A DNA stretch of 37,967 bases from Cryobacterium sp. Lineage in GTDB: Bacteria > Actinomycetota > Actinomycetes > Actinomycetales > Microbacteriaceae. Location: assembly GCA_019638935.1 (NCBI GenBank), contig JAHBSW010000002.1:1-37967 (forward strand). The letters run 5' to 3'. This document shows, in pieces, positions 15,603 to 27,397 of this stretch; within the stretch, counting starts at the first letter, position 1; each line of letters starts with the position of its first letter. The notes under the pieces are model-generated. The model made no database searches, was not told where the DNA came from, and saw only the letters and a list, made by a program, of their open reading frames with translations. Both the position numbers and the translations under genes were made by a program.

Positions 15603-15675
15603 TGCCCCCAGCAGGATTTGAACCTGCGGCCTTCTGCTCCGGAGGCAGACGCTCTATCCCCTGAGCTATGGGGGC
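15603..15675 (-). tRNA. tRNA-Arg (anticodon CCG)
   Basis: The minus strand folds into a full cloverleaf of 73 nt. The acceptor is GCCCCCA/TGGGGGC with discriminator A, the D arm is GCTC...GAGC, the anticodon stem is TCTGC/GCAGA around loop CTCCGGA (anticodon CCG, reading CGG), and the T arm is GCAGG-TTCAAAT-CCTGC. CCA is not encoded. Confidence 0.97.
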
Positions 15676-15818
15676 CAGGGCGATACAACGATACCAGTCG
15701 CGGGTTCCACGAACTCCGCGTGTCGACACAGTCAACTAATACGCAATACGTGGTAGTGTGCGAAATGCAGCAGCTGAACATCCGGATGCTGCCCAGACCA
15801 ACCGACGGAAGGGCGACG

Positions 15819-16181
15819 GTGGATACGACGCAACTGCTCAAAGGAGTACTCGACGCCGCGGTGCTCGCGGTCGTGCGCGACGAGGACGGCTACGGCTACG
15901 ACATCGTGCGCCGCCTGCGCACGGCGGGGCTCGGCGAGGTGGGCGACGCCTCCGTCTACGGCACCCTCCGGCGGCTCTACGCGGCGGGGGCGCTGTCGAG
16001 CTACGTCGTGCCGTCCGACGACGGGCCGCATCGCAAGTACTACGCGATCACACCGAGCGGAGTCGAATCACTCGGCCAGCAACGCGCCGCCTGGGCCGAG
16101 TTCGCCGGGGCGATGACCGCGGTTCTCGGCACAGACACGACAAGACAAGCCACAACGACCACGAAGGGGGAGAAGAAGTGA
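15819..16181 (+). CDS. PadR family transcriptional regulator
   Basis: This 120-residue regulator has the PadR winged helix: QLLKGVLDAAVLAVV, YGYDIVRRLRTAGLGEVGDASVYGTLRRL, and the wing with HRKYYAITPSG. The GTG at 15819 is preferred because a GGAAGGG ribosome site lies about 6 nt upstream and family similarity begins there; in-frame ATGs at 15765 and 15786 would add unrelated residues. The next gene overlaps by 4 nt (GTGA) and encodes a membrane protein with a HAAS-like N-terminus. PadR/HAAS pairs are common and usually respond to envelope stress or antibiotics. Confidence 0.9.
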   Translation: MDTTQLLKGVLDAAVLAVVRDEDGYGYDIVRRLRTAGLGEVGDASVYGTLRRLYAAGALSSYVVPSDDGPHRKYYAITPSGVESLGQQRAAWAEFAGAMTAVLGTDTTRQATTTTKGEKK

Positions 16182-17179
16182 ACGCAACTATTCAGCTGGG
16201 GGAGAGCGTCGCGGCCTTTGCCGCAGCGGTGCGGGAGCAGCTCGATGATCTCACCGCGGAGCAGATCGAAGACCTCACCGACGGACTCGAGGCCGACCTT
16301 GCCGAGGGGGCGGTCGACCGCTCCGGAGCGTTTGAGCCGGGCGACGCACGCGATTACGCGAGTGAGCTGCGAGCCTCGGCGGGCCTGCCCCCGCGCCAAT
16401 CGCCTCGAATCTCGGTAGCCGCCTCGATCGCGGACTGGCGCGCAGGTGCTGTGCGTCACATCCGGTCGTCGAAATTCGGCGCCGGTCTCCTCGACTTCCT
16501 CCTCTCACTGCGACCACTGTGGTGGGTGCTGCGAGGCTGGCTGATCTTCACGCTCTTCGCGAAGTTCTTCTCGCACTATTACGGGGTCATTCCCGACAAC
16601 GTCGGCGGTCAACTGATTCTCGTCGGTGCCGTAGTCATCAGCGTTCAGTGGGGGCGCGGCCGCTGGCTGCCGCCACGGCTGAGAGCCATGCCGCCCATCA
16701 GCAATCTGATCGCCGCGGTTGCCACCGCCATCCTGACCATCGCCGCCCTCGCTGGATCGTTCTCGCCGCTGCCGACAGACTCCAGTGAATCGCCGCTCAG
16801 CTACGGGCTCTGGTACGACGGCCGACAGATCAGCAACATCTTCGCCTACGACGCGGCCGGCCAGCCGCTGCAGTTCGTGCAGCTCTATACCGAGACGGGC
16901 GAGCCGCTGACGGTACTCGGTGAACGCGTGGGAGAGATGTCATGGGGGCATTACACCAGCGACGGCAGCCGACTCGTGCCGCCGGCGAGCGAGTTCGGCT
17001 CGACCGACTGGAACGTCTTCCCGCTCTACTCCCTAGCCCCGCAGTTCGGCCTCGGGCAGGGCAAAGAGCAGCTGCCGCAACTTCCCTTCGAGCGGGCCCG
17101 CCCGCTCGTCGGTGCCGATGCGCTCGTGCAGACCTGCGAGATTCCGCCCGCTGTCGACGAGACGTCTGACGAGCAGTAG
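16178..17179 (+). CDS. membrane protein with HAAS-like N-terminal domain
   Basis: The 333-residue protein starts with an all-alpha domain (about 1-75: LGESVAAFAAAVREQL, LTDGLEADLAE) that resembles the HAAS / DUF1700 domains found beside PadR regulators. Two or three membrane segments follow (about 110-200), then an extracytoplasmic C-terminal region with a conserved-looking YGLWYDGRQISNIFAYDA stretch. It overlaps the padR stop by 4 nt and is certainly co-translated with it. The function is unknown; a role as a PadR-linked envelope sensor or effector is inferred from the pairing only. A strong hairpin follows the gene. Confidence 0.75.
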   Translation: MNATIQLGESVAAFAAAVREQLDDLTAEQIEDLTDGLEADLAEGAVDRSGAFEPGDARDYASELRASAGLPPRQSPRISVAASIADWRAGAVRHIRSSKFGAGLLDFLLSLRPLWWVLRGWLIFTLFAKFFSHYYGVIPDNVGGQLILVGAVVISVQWGRGRWLPPRLRAMPPISNLIAAVATAILTIAALAGSFSPLPTDSSESPLSYGLWYDGRQISNIFAYDAAGQPLQFVQLYTETGEPLTVLGERVGEMSWGHYTSDGSRLVPPASEFGSTDWNVFPLYSLAPQFGLGQGKEQLPQLPFERARPLVGADALVQTCEIPPAVDETSDEQ

Positions 17180-17185
17180 CGCTCG

Positions 17186-17249
17186 CACACCCACTTCCCG
17201 GCTCCTGCACCCAGAAACAGGTGGGTGTCTGAGCCGGGAAGGGGGTGTG
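17186..17249. terminator. strong hairpin after the PadR operon
   Basis: A 19-nt arm (17186-17204, CACACCCACTTCCCGGCTC) pairs with 17231-17249 at 18 of 19 positions. An inner CACCC/GGGTG stem extends the structure. There is no T-run. It separates the PadR operon from the argS promoter. Confidence 0.7.
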
Positions 17250-17272
17250 GGAGGGCGCGAGGCGGTGCCAAC

Positions 17273-17278
17273 TAGAAT
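17273..17278 (+). promoter_or_regulatory. -10 box of a leaderless argS promoter
   Basis: TAGAAT ends 8 nt before the argS ATG; no ribosome site is present. The same hexamer in the same position precedes gatC (22433-22438). Confidence 0.6.
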
Positions 17279-17285
17279 CGGTGGG

Positions 17286-18944
17286 ATGACGCCCGACGCT
17301 CTTGCCGCAGCCCTCCACGCACTCGTGACGGCGGTTGTCGCGGAGCGCGGGGGCGACGCCTCCACAGTCCCCGATGCTGTGGGGCTCGAGCGCCCCAAGA
17401 ACCGCGACCACGGAGACTGGGCCTCCAATGTGGCGCTCGCCCTCGCAAGGCCGCTCGGGGTCAACCCGCGCGAGCTCGCCACCGAGCTTGCCGACCGCAT
17501 CCTGAGTCTTGACGGCGTCGAGCGCGTCGACGTGGCCGGCCCCGGTTTCATCAACATCACCCTCGGCGCCGCCGCCGCCGGCGCGCTCGCGAAGTCGATC
17601 GTGGAGCAGGGCGAGAGCTATGGCCACAACGACTCCCTCGCGGGGCAGTCGATCAACCTCGAGTTCGTCTCGGCCAACCCGACCGGCCCGCTGCACATCG
17701 GCCACACCCGCTGGGCGGCGCTCGGCGACTCGATCGCGCGGGTGCTCACCGCGTCGGGCGCTCAGATGGTCAGCGAGTTCTACATCAACGACGCCGGCAA
17801 CCAGATGGACAACTTCGGCGCGAGCGTCTACGCAGCACTCCGCGGCGAGCCGACGCCCGAGAACGGCTACCCCGGCGCCTACATCGACGACCTCGCGAAG
17901 CGCGTGCTCGAGGCGCACCCCGACATTCTCGATCAGGCTCAGGATGCCGCGCTCGCCCTCGCGAGGGAGACCGGCTACCAGCTGCAGCTGGCCGACATCC
18001 GCGAGTCGCTCGAGAAGTTCAACGTGCACTTCGACGTGTGGTTCTCGGAGCGCACCCTGCACGAGACGGCCAACGGCGGCGTCAGCGCGGTCGAGCGCGC
18101 CATCGACCGCCTGCGCGCGCAGGGCCACGTCTTCGACGAGGATGGCGCCGTCTGGGTGCGCACGACCGACTTCGGCGACGACAAGGACCGCGTCATCCGG
18201 CGCAGCAACGGCGTCTACACCTACTTCGCGTCGGATGCCGCCTACTACCTCGACAAGGGCGACCGCGGCTTCGCCCACAAGATCTACCTGCTCGGTGCCG
18301 ACCACCACGGCTACGTGCACCGCCTCAAGGCGCTCGCCGGGGCCGCGGGCGACGACCCCGAGCACGACATCGAGGTGCTCATCGGGCAGCTCGTCAGCGT
18401 CAACGGCGCCCGGCTCTCGAAGCGCGCGGGCAACATCATCGAGCTCGACGACCTGCGCGACTGGATCGGCACGGACGCCCTGCGCTACTCGCTCGGCCGC
18501 TATCCCGCCGACTCGCCGCTCACGCTCGACCCCGAGCTGCTGCGCAAGAAGACCAACGACAACCCCGTCTTCTACGTGCAGTACGCCCACGCGCGCACCC
18601 ATCAGGTGGCACGCAACGCCGCCGCCTCCGGCGTCGACCGCAGCGCCTTCGAGCCAGAACTGCTCGACCACGAGACCGAATCGGTGCTGCTCGGGCTGCT
18701 CGCCGAGTTCCCCCGCATCGTCGCCCACGCGGCCAGCCTGCGCGAACCGCACCGCGTCGCGCGCTACCTCGAGGAGCTCGCGGGCGCCTACCACCGCTGG
18801 TACGACAACTGCCGCGTGACGCCGCTGGGCGACGACCCGGTGGCCCAGGTTCATCGCACTCGCCTGTGGCTGAACGACGCGGCCGGTCAGGTGCTGCGCA
18901 ACGGTCTGTATCTTCTCGGAGTCTCCGCACCAGAACGGATGTGA
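17286..18944 (+). CDS. argS: arginyl-tRNA synthetase
   Basis: The 552-residue class I synthetase charges tRNA-Arg. The N-terminal additional domain includes RPKNRDHGDWASNVAL. The catalytic HIGH motif lies in SANPTGPLHIGHTRWAALGD, and the KMSKS-equivalent is VNGARLSKRAGN. The C-terminal DALRA domain contains YVQYAHAR and ends in LYLLGVSAPERM, the usual ArgS terminus. The ATG at 17286 fits a leaderless start. The LmeA-like gene begins 4 nt after the stop. In many actinobacteria lysA follows argS; that is not the case here. Confidence 0.97.
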   Translation: MTPDALAAALHALVTAVVAERGGDASTVPDAVGLERPKNRDHGDWASNVALALARPLGVNPRELATELADRILSLDGVERVDVAGPGFINITLGAAAAGALAKSIVEQGESYGHNDSLAGQSINLEFVSANPTGPLHIGHTRWAALGDSIARVLTASGAQMVSEFYINDAGNQMDNFGASVYAALRGEPTPENGYPGAYIDDLAKRVLEAHPDILDQAQDAALALARETGYQLQLADIRESLEKFNVHFDVWFSERTLHETANGGVSAVERAIDRLRAQGHVFDEDGAVWVRTTDFGDDKDRVIRRSNGVYTYFASDAAYYLDKGDRGFAHKIYLLGADHHGYVHRLKALAGAAGDDPEHDIEVLIGQLVSVNGARLSKRAGNIIELDDLRDWIGTDALRYSLGRYPADSPLTLDPELLRKKTNDNPVFYVQYAHARTHQVARNAAASGVDRSAFEPELLDHETESVLLGLLAEFPRIVAHAASLREPHRVARYLEELAGAYHRWYDNCRVTPLGDDPVAQVHRTRLWLNDAAGQVLRNGLYLLGVSAPERM

Positions 18945-18948
18945 CCTC

Positions 18949-19920
18949 ATGGCCAGGCGCGGCAAGACAGCACCCGACAACGAGAGCGTCGTCGCGGCAG
19001 ACCTCGACGCCGGGAAGGCCGTGCCCGTGCAGGTCAGGTCGGCCGAGAGAACGTCACCGAACGCCGTCGCGCCGGCGGCGAAAACGGATGCCGACGCGCA
19101 GAAGCAGAAGCCTCCTCTCGGTGAACGCGCGGTCACCTTCCGAGTGATCTGGGTGGTCGCTCTCTCCTTCGTGCTCAGTTGGAGTCTGCTCATCGTGGGC
19201 GCGATCGTCATGGAGAACCTGGGCCGCGACCGCGTCGCACTCTTCGTCGCCGACCGTGCACAGGCGATGCTGCAGCTCGACCCCCAGCATCCGGTCGCCG
19301 TCGATATCGGGGGTGCGCCGCTGATCCTGCAACTCGTGAACCAGCACCTCGACAGCGTCACCGTGACGACCGAGGGCGTCACCCTGGGTGAGCTCGAGGG
19401 CGACGTCGTGCTGACCGCGACAGGGGTGCCGTTCGACACGACGATGCCCTTCGAGCGCGTGTTCGCCGAGGTGCGCGTCGACGAGGAGCTGGTCAGCCGC
19501 ATCGCGTCGAGTGTGACCAACGCCACCGTCACGAGCGTCACGCTCGTCGAGCCCGAGGTGCTGCTCGGAACGACGATCACGATCCCCGGACTCGTGATCT
19601 TCGGCATCACGATCACGCCCGAGCTCGTCTTCGATGTCGGTATCGGGCTCGAGCCGTTCGTCGCCGACGGAAGCATCGCCTTCACTCCCACCAGCTTCGA
19701 GGTCAACGGCAACAAACTCTCCGCCGAAGCGTTCGCGGACGCCTACCGCAACGCGGCGCAGTCGCTCATGCAGGTCGGGGCGATCTGCGTCGCCGATCAG
19801 CTGCCCGCCGTGCTCGCGCTCGAGAGCGTTGCGGTCTCCGGCACCCAACTCGTCATCGGGCTCGGCGCCGACGGTGCGATCTTCTCGAACGAGACCCTCG
19901 CGATCAAAGGCACCTGCTAG
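18949..19920 (+). CDS. LmeA-like (DUF2993) membrane-anchored lipid-binding protein
   Basis: The 323-residue protein has a charged cytoplasmic N-terminus (about 1-62), one membrane segment (about 65-90, FRVIWVVALSFVLSWSLLIV), and an extracytoplasmic domain. That domain shows the DUF2993 pattern: a QLVNQHLDSVTVTTEGVTLG segment, a beta-rich middle and a C-terminal sheet ending in GTC. In mycobacteria the family member LmeA binds phospholipids and supports lipomannan and envelope assembly. The assignment rests on overall pattern rather than a short motif. It begins 4 nt after argS and is likely co-transcribed with it. Confidence 0.7.
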   Translation: MARRGKTAPDNESVVAADLDAGKAVPVQVRSAERTSPNAVAPAAKTDADAQKQKPPLGERAVTFRVIWVVALSFVLSWSLLIVGAIVMENLGRDRVALFVADRAQAMLQLDPQHPVAVDIGGAPLILQLVNQHLDSVTVTTEGVTLGELEGDVVLTATGVPFDTTMPFERVFAEVRVDEELVSRIASSVTNATVTSVTLVEPEVLLGTTITIPGLVIFGITITPELVFDVGIGLEPFVADGSIAFTPTSFEVNGNKLSAEAFADAYRNAAQSLMQVGAICVADQLPAVLALESVAVSGTQLVIGLGADGAIFSNETLAIKGTC

Positions 19921-19926
19921 GTGCTT

Positions 19927-19967
19927 GTTGATTGAGGAGCGTGCGAAGCACGCGTCTCGAAACCAAC
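19927..19967. repeat. REP-like palindrome, copy 2
   Basis: It reads GTTGATTGAGGAGCGTGCG, then AAGCACGCGTCTCGAAACCAAC, in the same orientation as copy 1. It directly follows the LmeA-like gene and is paired with inverted copy 3. Confidence 0.85.
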
Positions 19968-19977
19968 GCTCTCAGAC

Positions 19978-20020
19978 GGTGGTTTCGAGACGATCGCCTG
20001 CGGCGATCTCCTCAACCACC
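19978..20020. repeat. REP-like palindrome, copy 3 (inverted)
   Basis: It reads GGTGGTTTCGAGACGATCGC, then CTCCTCAACCACC, in the orientation opposite to copy 2 from which it is separated by 10 nt. The two can fold separately or with one another. Confidence 0.85.
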
Positions 20021-20046
20021 AAGTGCCGACAGTCAGCGGCGGCTCG

Positions 20047-22338
<2,292 letters not shown>

Positions 22339-22341
22339 TCA

Positions 22342-22393
22342 ACGGTTTGTGGCAGTTTCAGCCGAATGTTCGGCTGAAACTGCCACAAACCGT
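22342..22393. terminator. perfect 25-bp palindrome between ligA and gatC
   Basis: The arm 22342-22366 (starts ACGGTTTGTGGCAGTTTCAG) is an exact inverted copy of 22369-22393, with 2 nt between them. It begins 3 nt after the ligA stop. It should form an extremely stable hairpin that could stop transcription in both directions; no T-run follows. Confidence 0.8.
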
Positions 22394-22432
22394 GGAATGG
22401 TTCGTGCGACGGGGCGGCTGGCGGCGCTCGAA

Positions 22433-22438
22433 TAGAAT
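22433..22438 (+). promoter_or_regulatory. -10 box of a leaderless gatC promoter
   Basis: TAGAAT ends 7 nt before the GTG at 22445; the spacing picks this GTG over the adjacent one at 22442. Confidence 0.6.
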
Positions 22439-22444
22439 CGAGTG

Positions 22445-22753
22445 GTGTCAGAAACCGCAGCCCTCGACTCCGCCCAGGTCGCGCATCTCGCGAACCTCGC
22501 CCGCATCGAACTGAGCCCCGACGAGCTCGAGAAGCTCACCGGTGAGCTCGGCGTCATCCTCGACTCCATCGCGAAGGTGAGCGAGGTGGCGACGCCCGAT
22601 GTTCCCGCGACCTCGCATCCGGTGCCGATGAGCAACGTGTTCCGTGCCGATGAGCCCGGCGAGACGCTCACGACCGAGCAGGCGCTCTCCGGGGCGCCCG
22701 AGCACGACGGCACCCGCTTCGCGGTGTCGGCGATCCTGGGGGAGGAGCAGTGA
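22445..22753 (+). CDS. gatC: Asp/Glu-tRNA(Asn/Gln) amidotransferase subunit C
   Basis: The 102-residue subunit shows the GatC pattern: [30 protein letters not shown] at the start, [14 protein letters not shown] in the middle and RFAVSAILG at the end. GatC wraps around GatA and stabilises the GatCAB complex. That complex converts Glu-tRNA(Gln) or Asp-tRNA(Asn) to the correct amidated tRNA in bacteria lacking GlnRS or AsnRS. Its stop overlaps gatA by 4 nt (GTGA). The operon order gatC-gatA-gatB is standard. Confidence 0.96.
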   Translation: MSETAALDSAQVAHLANLARIELSPDELEKLTGELGVILDSIAKVSEVATPDVPATSHPVPMSNVFRADEPGETLTTEQALSGAPEHDGTRFAVSAILGEEQ

Positions 22754-24302
22754 GCGCGCACGAGCTGATCAGCGCCACGGCATCCGTTCTCGCCGACCGC
22801 CTCGCCAGGGGAGAGGTCTCCTCGGTCGAGGTCACGCAGGCGCACCTCGACCGCATCGCCGCGGTCGACGGCGAGCTGCACGCGTTCCTGCACGTCTCCG
22901 CCGAGGCGCTCGAGGCTGCCGCGGCGGTCGACCGCGACCGTGCTGGGGGCGCAGCGATGTCGCCTCTCGCGGGCGTGCCCGTCGCGATCAAGGACATCCT
23001 CTGCACCTACGACATGCCCTCGACCGCGGGGTCGAGGATTCTCGAGGGCTGGGTGCCGCCCTATGACGCGACCGTGGTGAAGCGGCTTCGCGAGGCGCGT
23101 CTCGTTCCGCTCGGCAAGACCAACCTCGACGAGTTCGCGATGGGCTCCTCGACCGAGTTCTCGGCCTACGGGCCGACGCTCAACCCCTGGGATCTCGAGC
23201 GCATCCCGGGCGGCTCCGGCGGTGGCAGCGCCGCAGCGGTGAGCGCGTTCGAGGCCCCGCTCGCCCTCGGCAGCGACACGGGCGGCTCGATCCGTCAGCC
23301 CGCCGCCGTCACCGGTTCGGTCGGCATGAAGCCCACCTACGGCGGGGTCTCGCGCTACGGCGCGATCGCGCTCGCCTCGAGCCTCGACCAGGTCGGTCCC
23401 GTGACGCGCAGCGTGCTCGACGCCGCACTGCTGCACGATGTCATCGGCGGCCACGACCCGCATGATTCGACCTCGCTCACCGACGCCTGGCCCAGTTTCG
23501 CGGATGCCGCGCGCGCCGGTGCTCGGGAGGGCGCACTCAAGGGCGTCAAGGTCGGAGTCATCAAGCAGCTCTCCGGCGAGGGGTTCCAGGCGGGGGTGCG
23601 CGGGCGCTTCGCCGAGGCTCTCGCTCTCATGGAAGCGGCGGGTGCGGAACTCGTCGAGGTGTCGGCCCCGCACTTCGAGTACGCGATCGACGCCTACTAC
23701 CTCATCCTGCCTGCTGAGGCGTCGAGCAATCTCGCGAAGTTCGACAGCGTGCGCTTCGGCCTGCGCGTCAATCCGCCCGGTGGCGGGACGGTCGAGGACG
23801 TCATGGCGGCGACCCGTGGCGCAGGTCTAGGCCCCGAGGTCAAGCGTCGCATCATCCTCGGCACCTACGCGCTGTCGGCGGGCTACTACGACGCCTACTA
23901 CGGCAGCGCCCAGAAGGTGCGCACGCTCATCCAGCGCGACTTCGCCGACGCGTTCGCCGAGGTCGACGTTCTCGTCTCGCCCGCGGCGCCCACCACGGCG
24001 TTCAAGTTCGGCGAGAAGATCGACGACCCGCTCGCCATGTACCTCAACGACGTGGCGACGATCCCGGCGAACCTCGCGGGCGTACCCGGAATCGGCCTGC
24101 CCATGGGACTGGCGCCGGAGGACGGACTGCCCACGGGCATCCAGTTCATGGCCCCGGTCCGCGAGGATGCTCGGCTCTACCGGGTCGGCGCCGCGCTCGA
24201 AGCGCTGCTCGAGAGCTCATGGGGCGGGCCGATCTTGAGGCAGAGCCCGATGCATCCGGAGGCCGAATCGAATGCCATTTCGACTAAGAAGGGGGGCGAC
24301 TG

Positions 24303-24303
<1 letters not shown>
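22750..24303 (+). CDS. gatA: Asp/Glu-tRNA(Asn/Gln) amidotransferase subunit A
   Basis: The 517-residue amidase-signature enzyme releases ammonia from glutamine for GatB. The catalytic triad elements are visible: the lysine in PVAIKDILC, the glycine/serine loop [14 protein letters not shown], and the Ser nucleophile region [13 protein letters not shown]. The GTG start at 22750 lies in the gatC stop. The stop TGA shares its last base with the gatB ATG (TGATG). The length is usual for the family. Confidence 0.97.
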
Positions 24304-25817
<1,514 letters not shown>

Positions 25818-25833
25818 TGCGTCTCGGCACTGT

Positions 25834-25874
25834 GGTGGTTTCGAGACGCGTGCTTCGCACGCTCCTCAACCACC
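25834..25874. repeat. REP-like palindrome, copy 4 (inverted)
   Basis: It reads GGTGGTTTCGAGACGCGTGC, then CACGCTCCTCAACCACC, in the same orientation as copy 3. It follows the gatB stop. Confidence 0.85.
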
Positions 25875-25883
25875 AAGTCTCTT

Positions 25884-25923
25884 GTTGATTGAGGAGCGCG
25901 CTCGCGCGCGTCTCGAAATCAAC
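25884..25923. repeat. REP-like palindrome, copy 5
   Basis: It reads GTTGATTGAGGAGCGCGC, then GCGCGTCTCGAAATCAAC, in the orientation of copies 1 and 2 and 9 nt from inverted copy 4. It ends 5 nt before the stop of the convergent MFS gene. Confidence 0.85.
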
Positions 25924-25928
25924 TGTCC

Positions 25929-27335
25929 TCAACCGGCCCGTCGCCCAGGGTAGTCACCCTTCGGAGCGACGCGAGGTGCGACAGCGATCGCTGCGACGGC
26001 GAGCACAGCGGTGAACGCGAAGACCGCGGCGAAAGAGTAGCCCGCGCTGGCGAACGCGATCGCAATGAGCCCGGTCAGTGCAAGGGAGAGAGCGCCACCG
26101 AGCGAGTCGCCGATCGACATCGCCGAACTGTTGAAACCCTGATTCGTCGGCGTCGAGTAGGCAAGTGTCATCGTGCTGATGCGCGGGTACATGAGTCCCA
26201 TGCCGGCTCCGGCGAATGTCCACCCCACGATCGCGACCGCGGGTTCGAGGTGCCACAGCGCTGTGACGAGCACGGGCACGATGCCGGCCAGCACGAGTGC
26301 GCTTCCGATCAGCGTGCTCGCGCGGTTGCTCAGCGTCGTCGACATGCGCCCCTGCAGCCACGAGGTCACGGCCCAGGCGATCGCTGCCGTCGTGAGCGCG
26401 AGGCCGGCGAGCGCGGGCTCGAACGTGTACTCCTCGATGAACAGGTACGGCAGGTACACCTCAGCGCCGAAGAACGACGCCGCCGCGACGCCGCGCAGCA
26501 GGATGACGCTCGGCAATCCTCGCCGGGCGCTCAGGGTGCCGGGGGGAACGAGCGGTCGCACCGCGATGAGCGCGACCGCGATCGCGCCGAGCGCGAGTGC
26601 GACCAGCACGAGGGGTTCGGCGTCGATCTCACCGACAAGGCTCAGTGCGAGCACCGACAGCGCCGCGAGAACAGCGAAGGCCATTCGGCCGAGGTCCCAG
26701 CGCGCGCTGCCGTCGCCGCCCTCGCGAGTGAGGCGGGCGTGCACGGCGGGCGCGACCATGGCGGTCGCGGCGACGACGAGTCCGACCACGCCGAGAAAGA
26801 CCCAGTGCCACGAGAACCACTGCGCGATGAGCCCTGCGAAGTAGGGTCCGATGAGCGAGGGTATGACCCACGCGGCGGCGAAGCCAGCGAAGATCGACGG
26901 ATGCAGTCGCGCCGGGTAGATGCGCGCCACGATCACGTAGAGGGCCACCGTGACCGCCCCGGTTCCGAGGCCCTGCACGAGCCGGCCGGTGACGAGCATG
27001 GGCATCGTCGTCGCAAGGCCCGCGATGAGAAGACCCAGCGCGAAGAGCGCCGATGAGACGTACAGCGGCGCGAGCGGACCTCGCCGGTCGGACCAGTTGC
27101 CCGCGATCACCATTCCGACCACACCGGTCGCGAGAGGACCGGCGAAGGCGAGCGCGTAGAGGCTCGCCCCGTCGAGGTCGAGGCTCACGAGCGGCATGAT
27201 CGTCGTCACGGCGAGCGATTCGAAGGCACCGAGAAAGACGAGGGCGCAGGAACCGATCGTGATCCAGAGGAACTCGAGCGAGAACACGCCGACGGGATTC
27301 ACGGACGCGCTGGTGCCGCGCGAGGTTTCAGGCAT
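25929..27335 (-). CDS. MFS transporter (drug/metabolite exporter type)
   Basis: The 468-residue protein has 12-14 hydrophobic helices. The MFS motif A equivalent is GNWSDRRGPLAPLYV between helices 2 and 3, and VTGRLVQGLGTGAVTVALYVI in helix 4 is typical of multidrug exporters of the DHA family. The substrate cannot be told. No local TetR or MarR regulator is adjacent. The ATG at 27335 is 7 nt downstream of TAGGAT (27347-27342), a leaderless arrangement. It diverges from the GT87 gene and converges with gatB across two REP-like elements. Confidence 0.88.
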   Translation of the reverse strand: MPETSRGTSASVNPVGVFSLEFLWITIGSCALVFLGAFESLAVTTIMPLVSLDLDGASLYALAFAGPLATGVVGMVIAGNWSDRRGPLAPLYVSSALFALGLLIAGLATTMPMLVTGRLVQGLGTGAVTVALYVIVARIYPARLHPSIFAGFAAAWVIPSLIGPYFAGLIAQWFSWHWVFLGVVGLVVAATAMVAPAVHARLTREGGDGSARWDLGRMAFAVLAALSVLALSLVGEIDAEPLVLVALALGAIAVALIAVRPLVPPGTLSARRGLPSVILLRGVAAASFFGAEVYLPYLFIEEYTFEPALAGLALTTAAIAWAVTSWLQGRMSTTLSNRASTLIGSALVLAGIVPVLVTALWHLEPAVAIVGWTFAGAGMGLMYPRISTMTLAYSTPTNQGFNSSAMSIGDSLGGALSLALTGLIAIAFASAGYSFAAVFAFTAVLAVAAIAVAPRVAPKGDYPGRRAG

Positions 27336-27341
27336 TGCTCA

Positions 27342-27391
27342 ATCCTAGGCCGCGGTTGTGGGCGATCCGACAGGGGCAGCGCGGCTACGCT
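27342..27391. promoter_or_regulatory. divergent leaderless promoters for MFS and GT87 genes
   Basis: TAGGAT (27347-27342, minus) lies 7 nt before the MFS ATG, and TACGCT (27386-27391, plus) lies 7 nt before the glycosyltransferase ATG. With only 62 nt between the two start codons, the promoters face away from each other and share their upstream DNA. No ribosome site is seen for either gene. Confidence 0.5.
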
Positions 27392-27397
27392 GAGTCC

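Noticed and set aside
16830-19715. A 961-codon open frame on the minus strand opposite argS and the LmeA-like gene
   Set aside because: It is antisense to two recognised genes, has low-complexity Arg/Ala/Val composition without domains, and long antisense frames are expected at this GC content.
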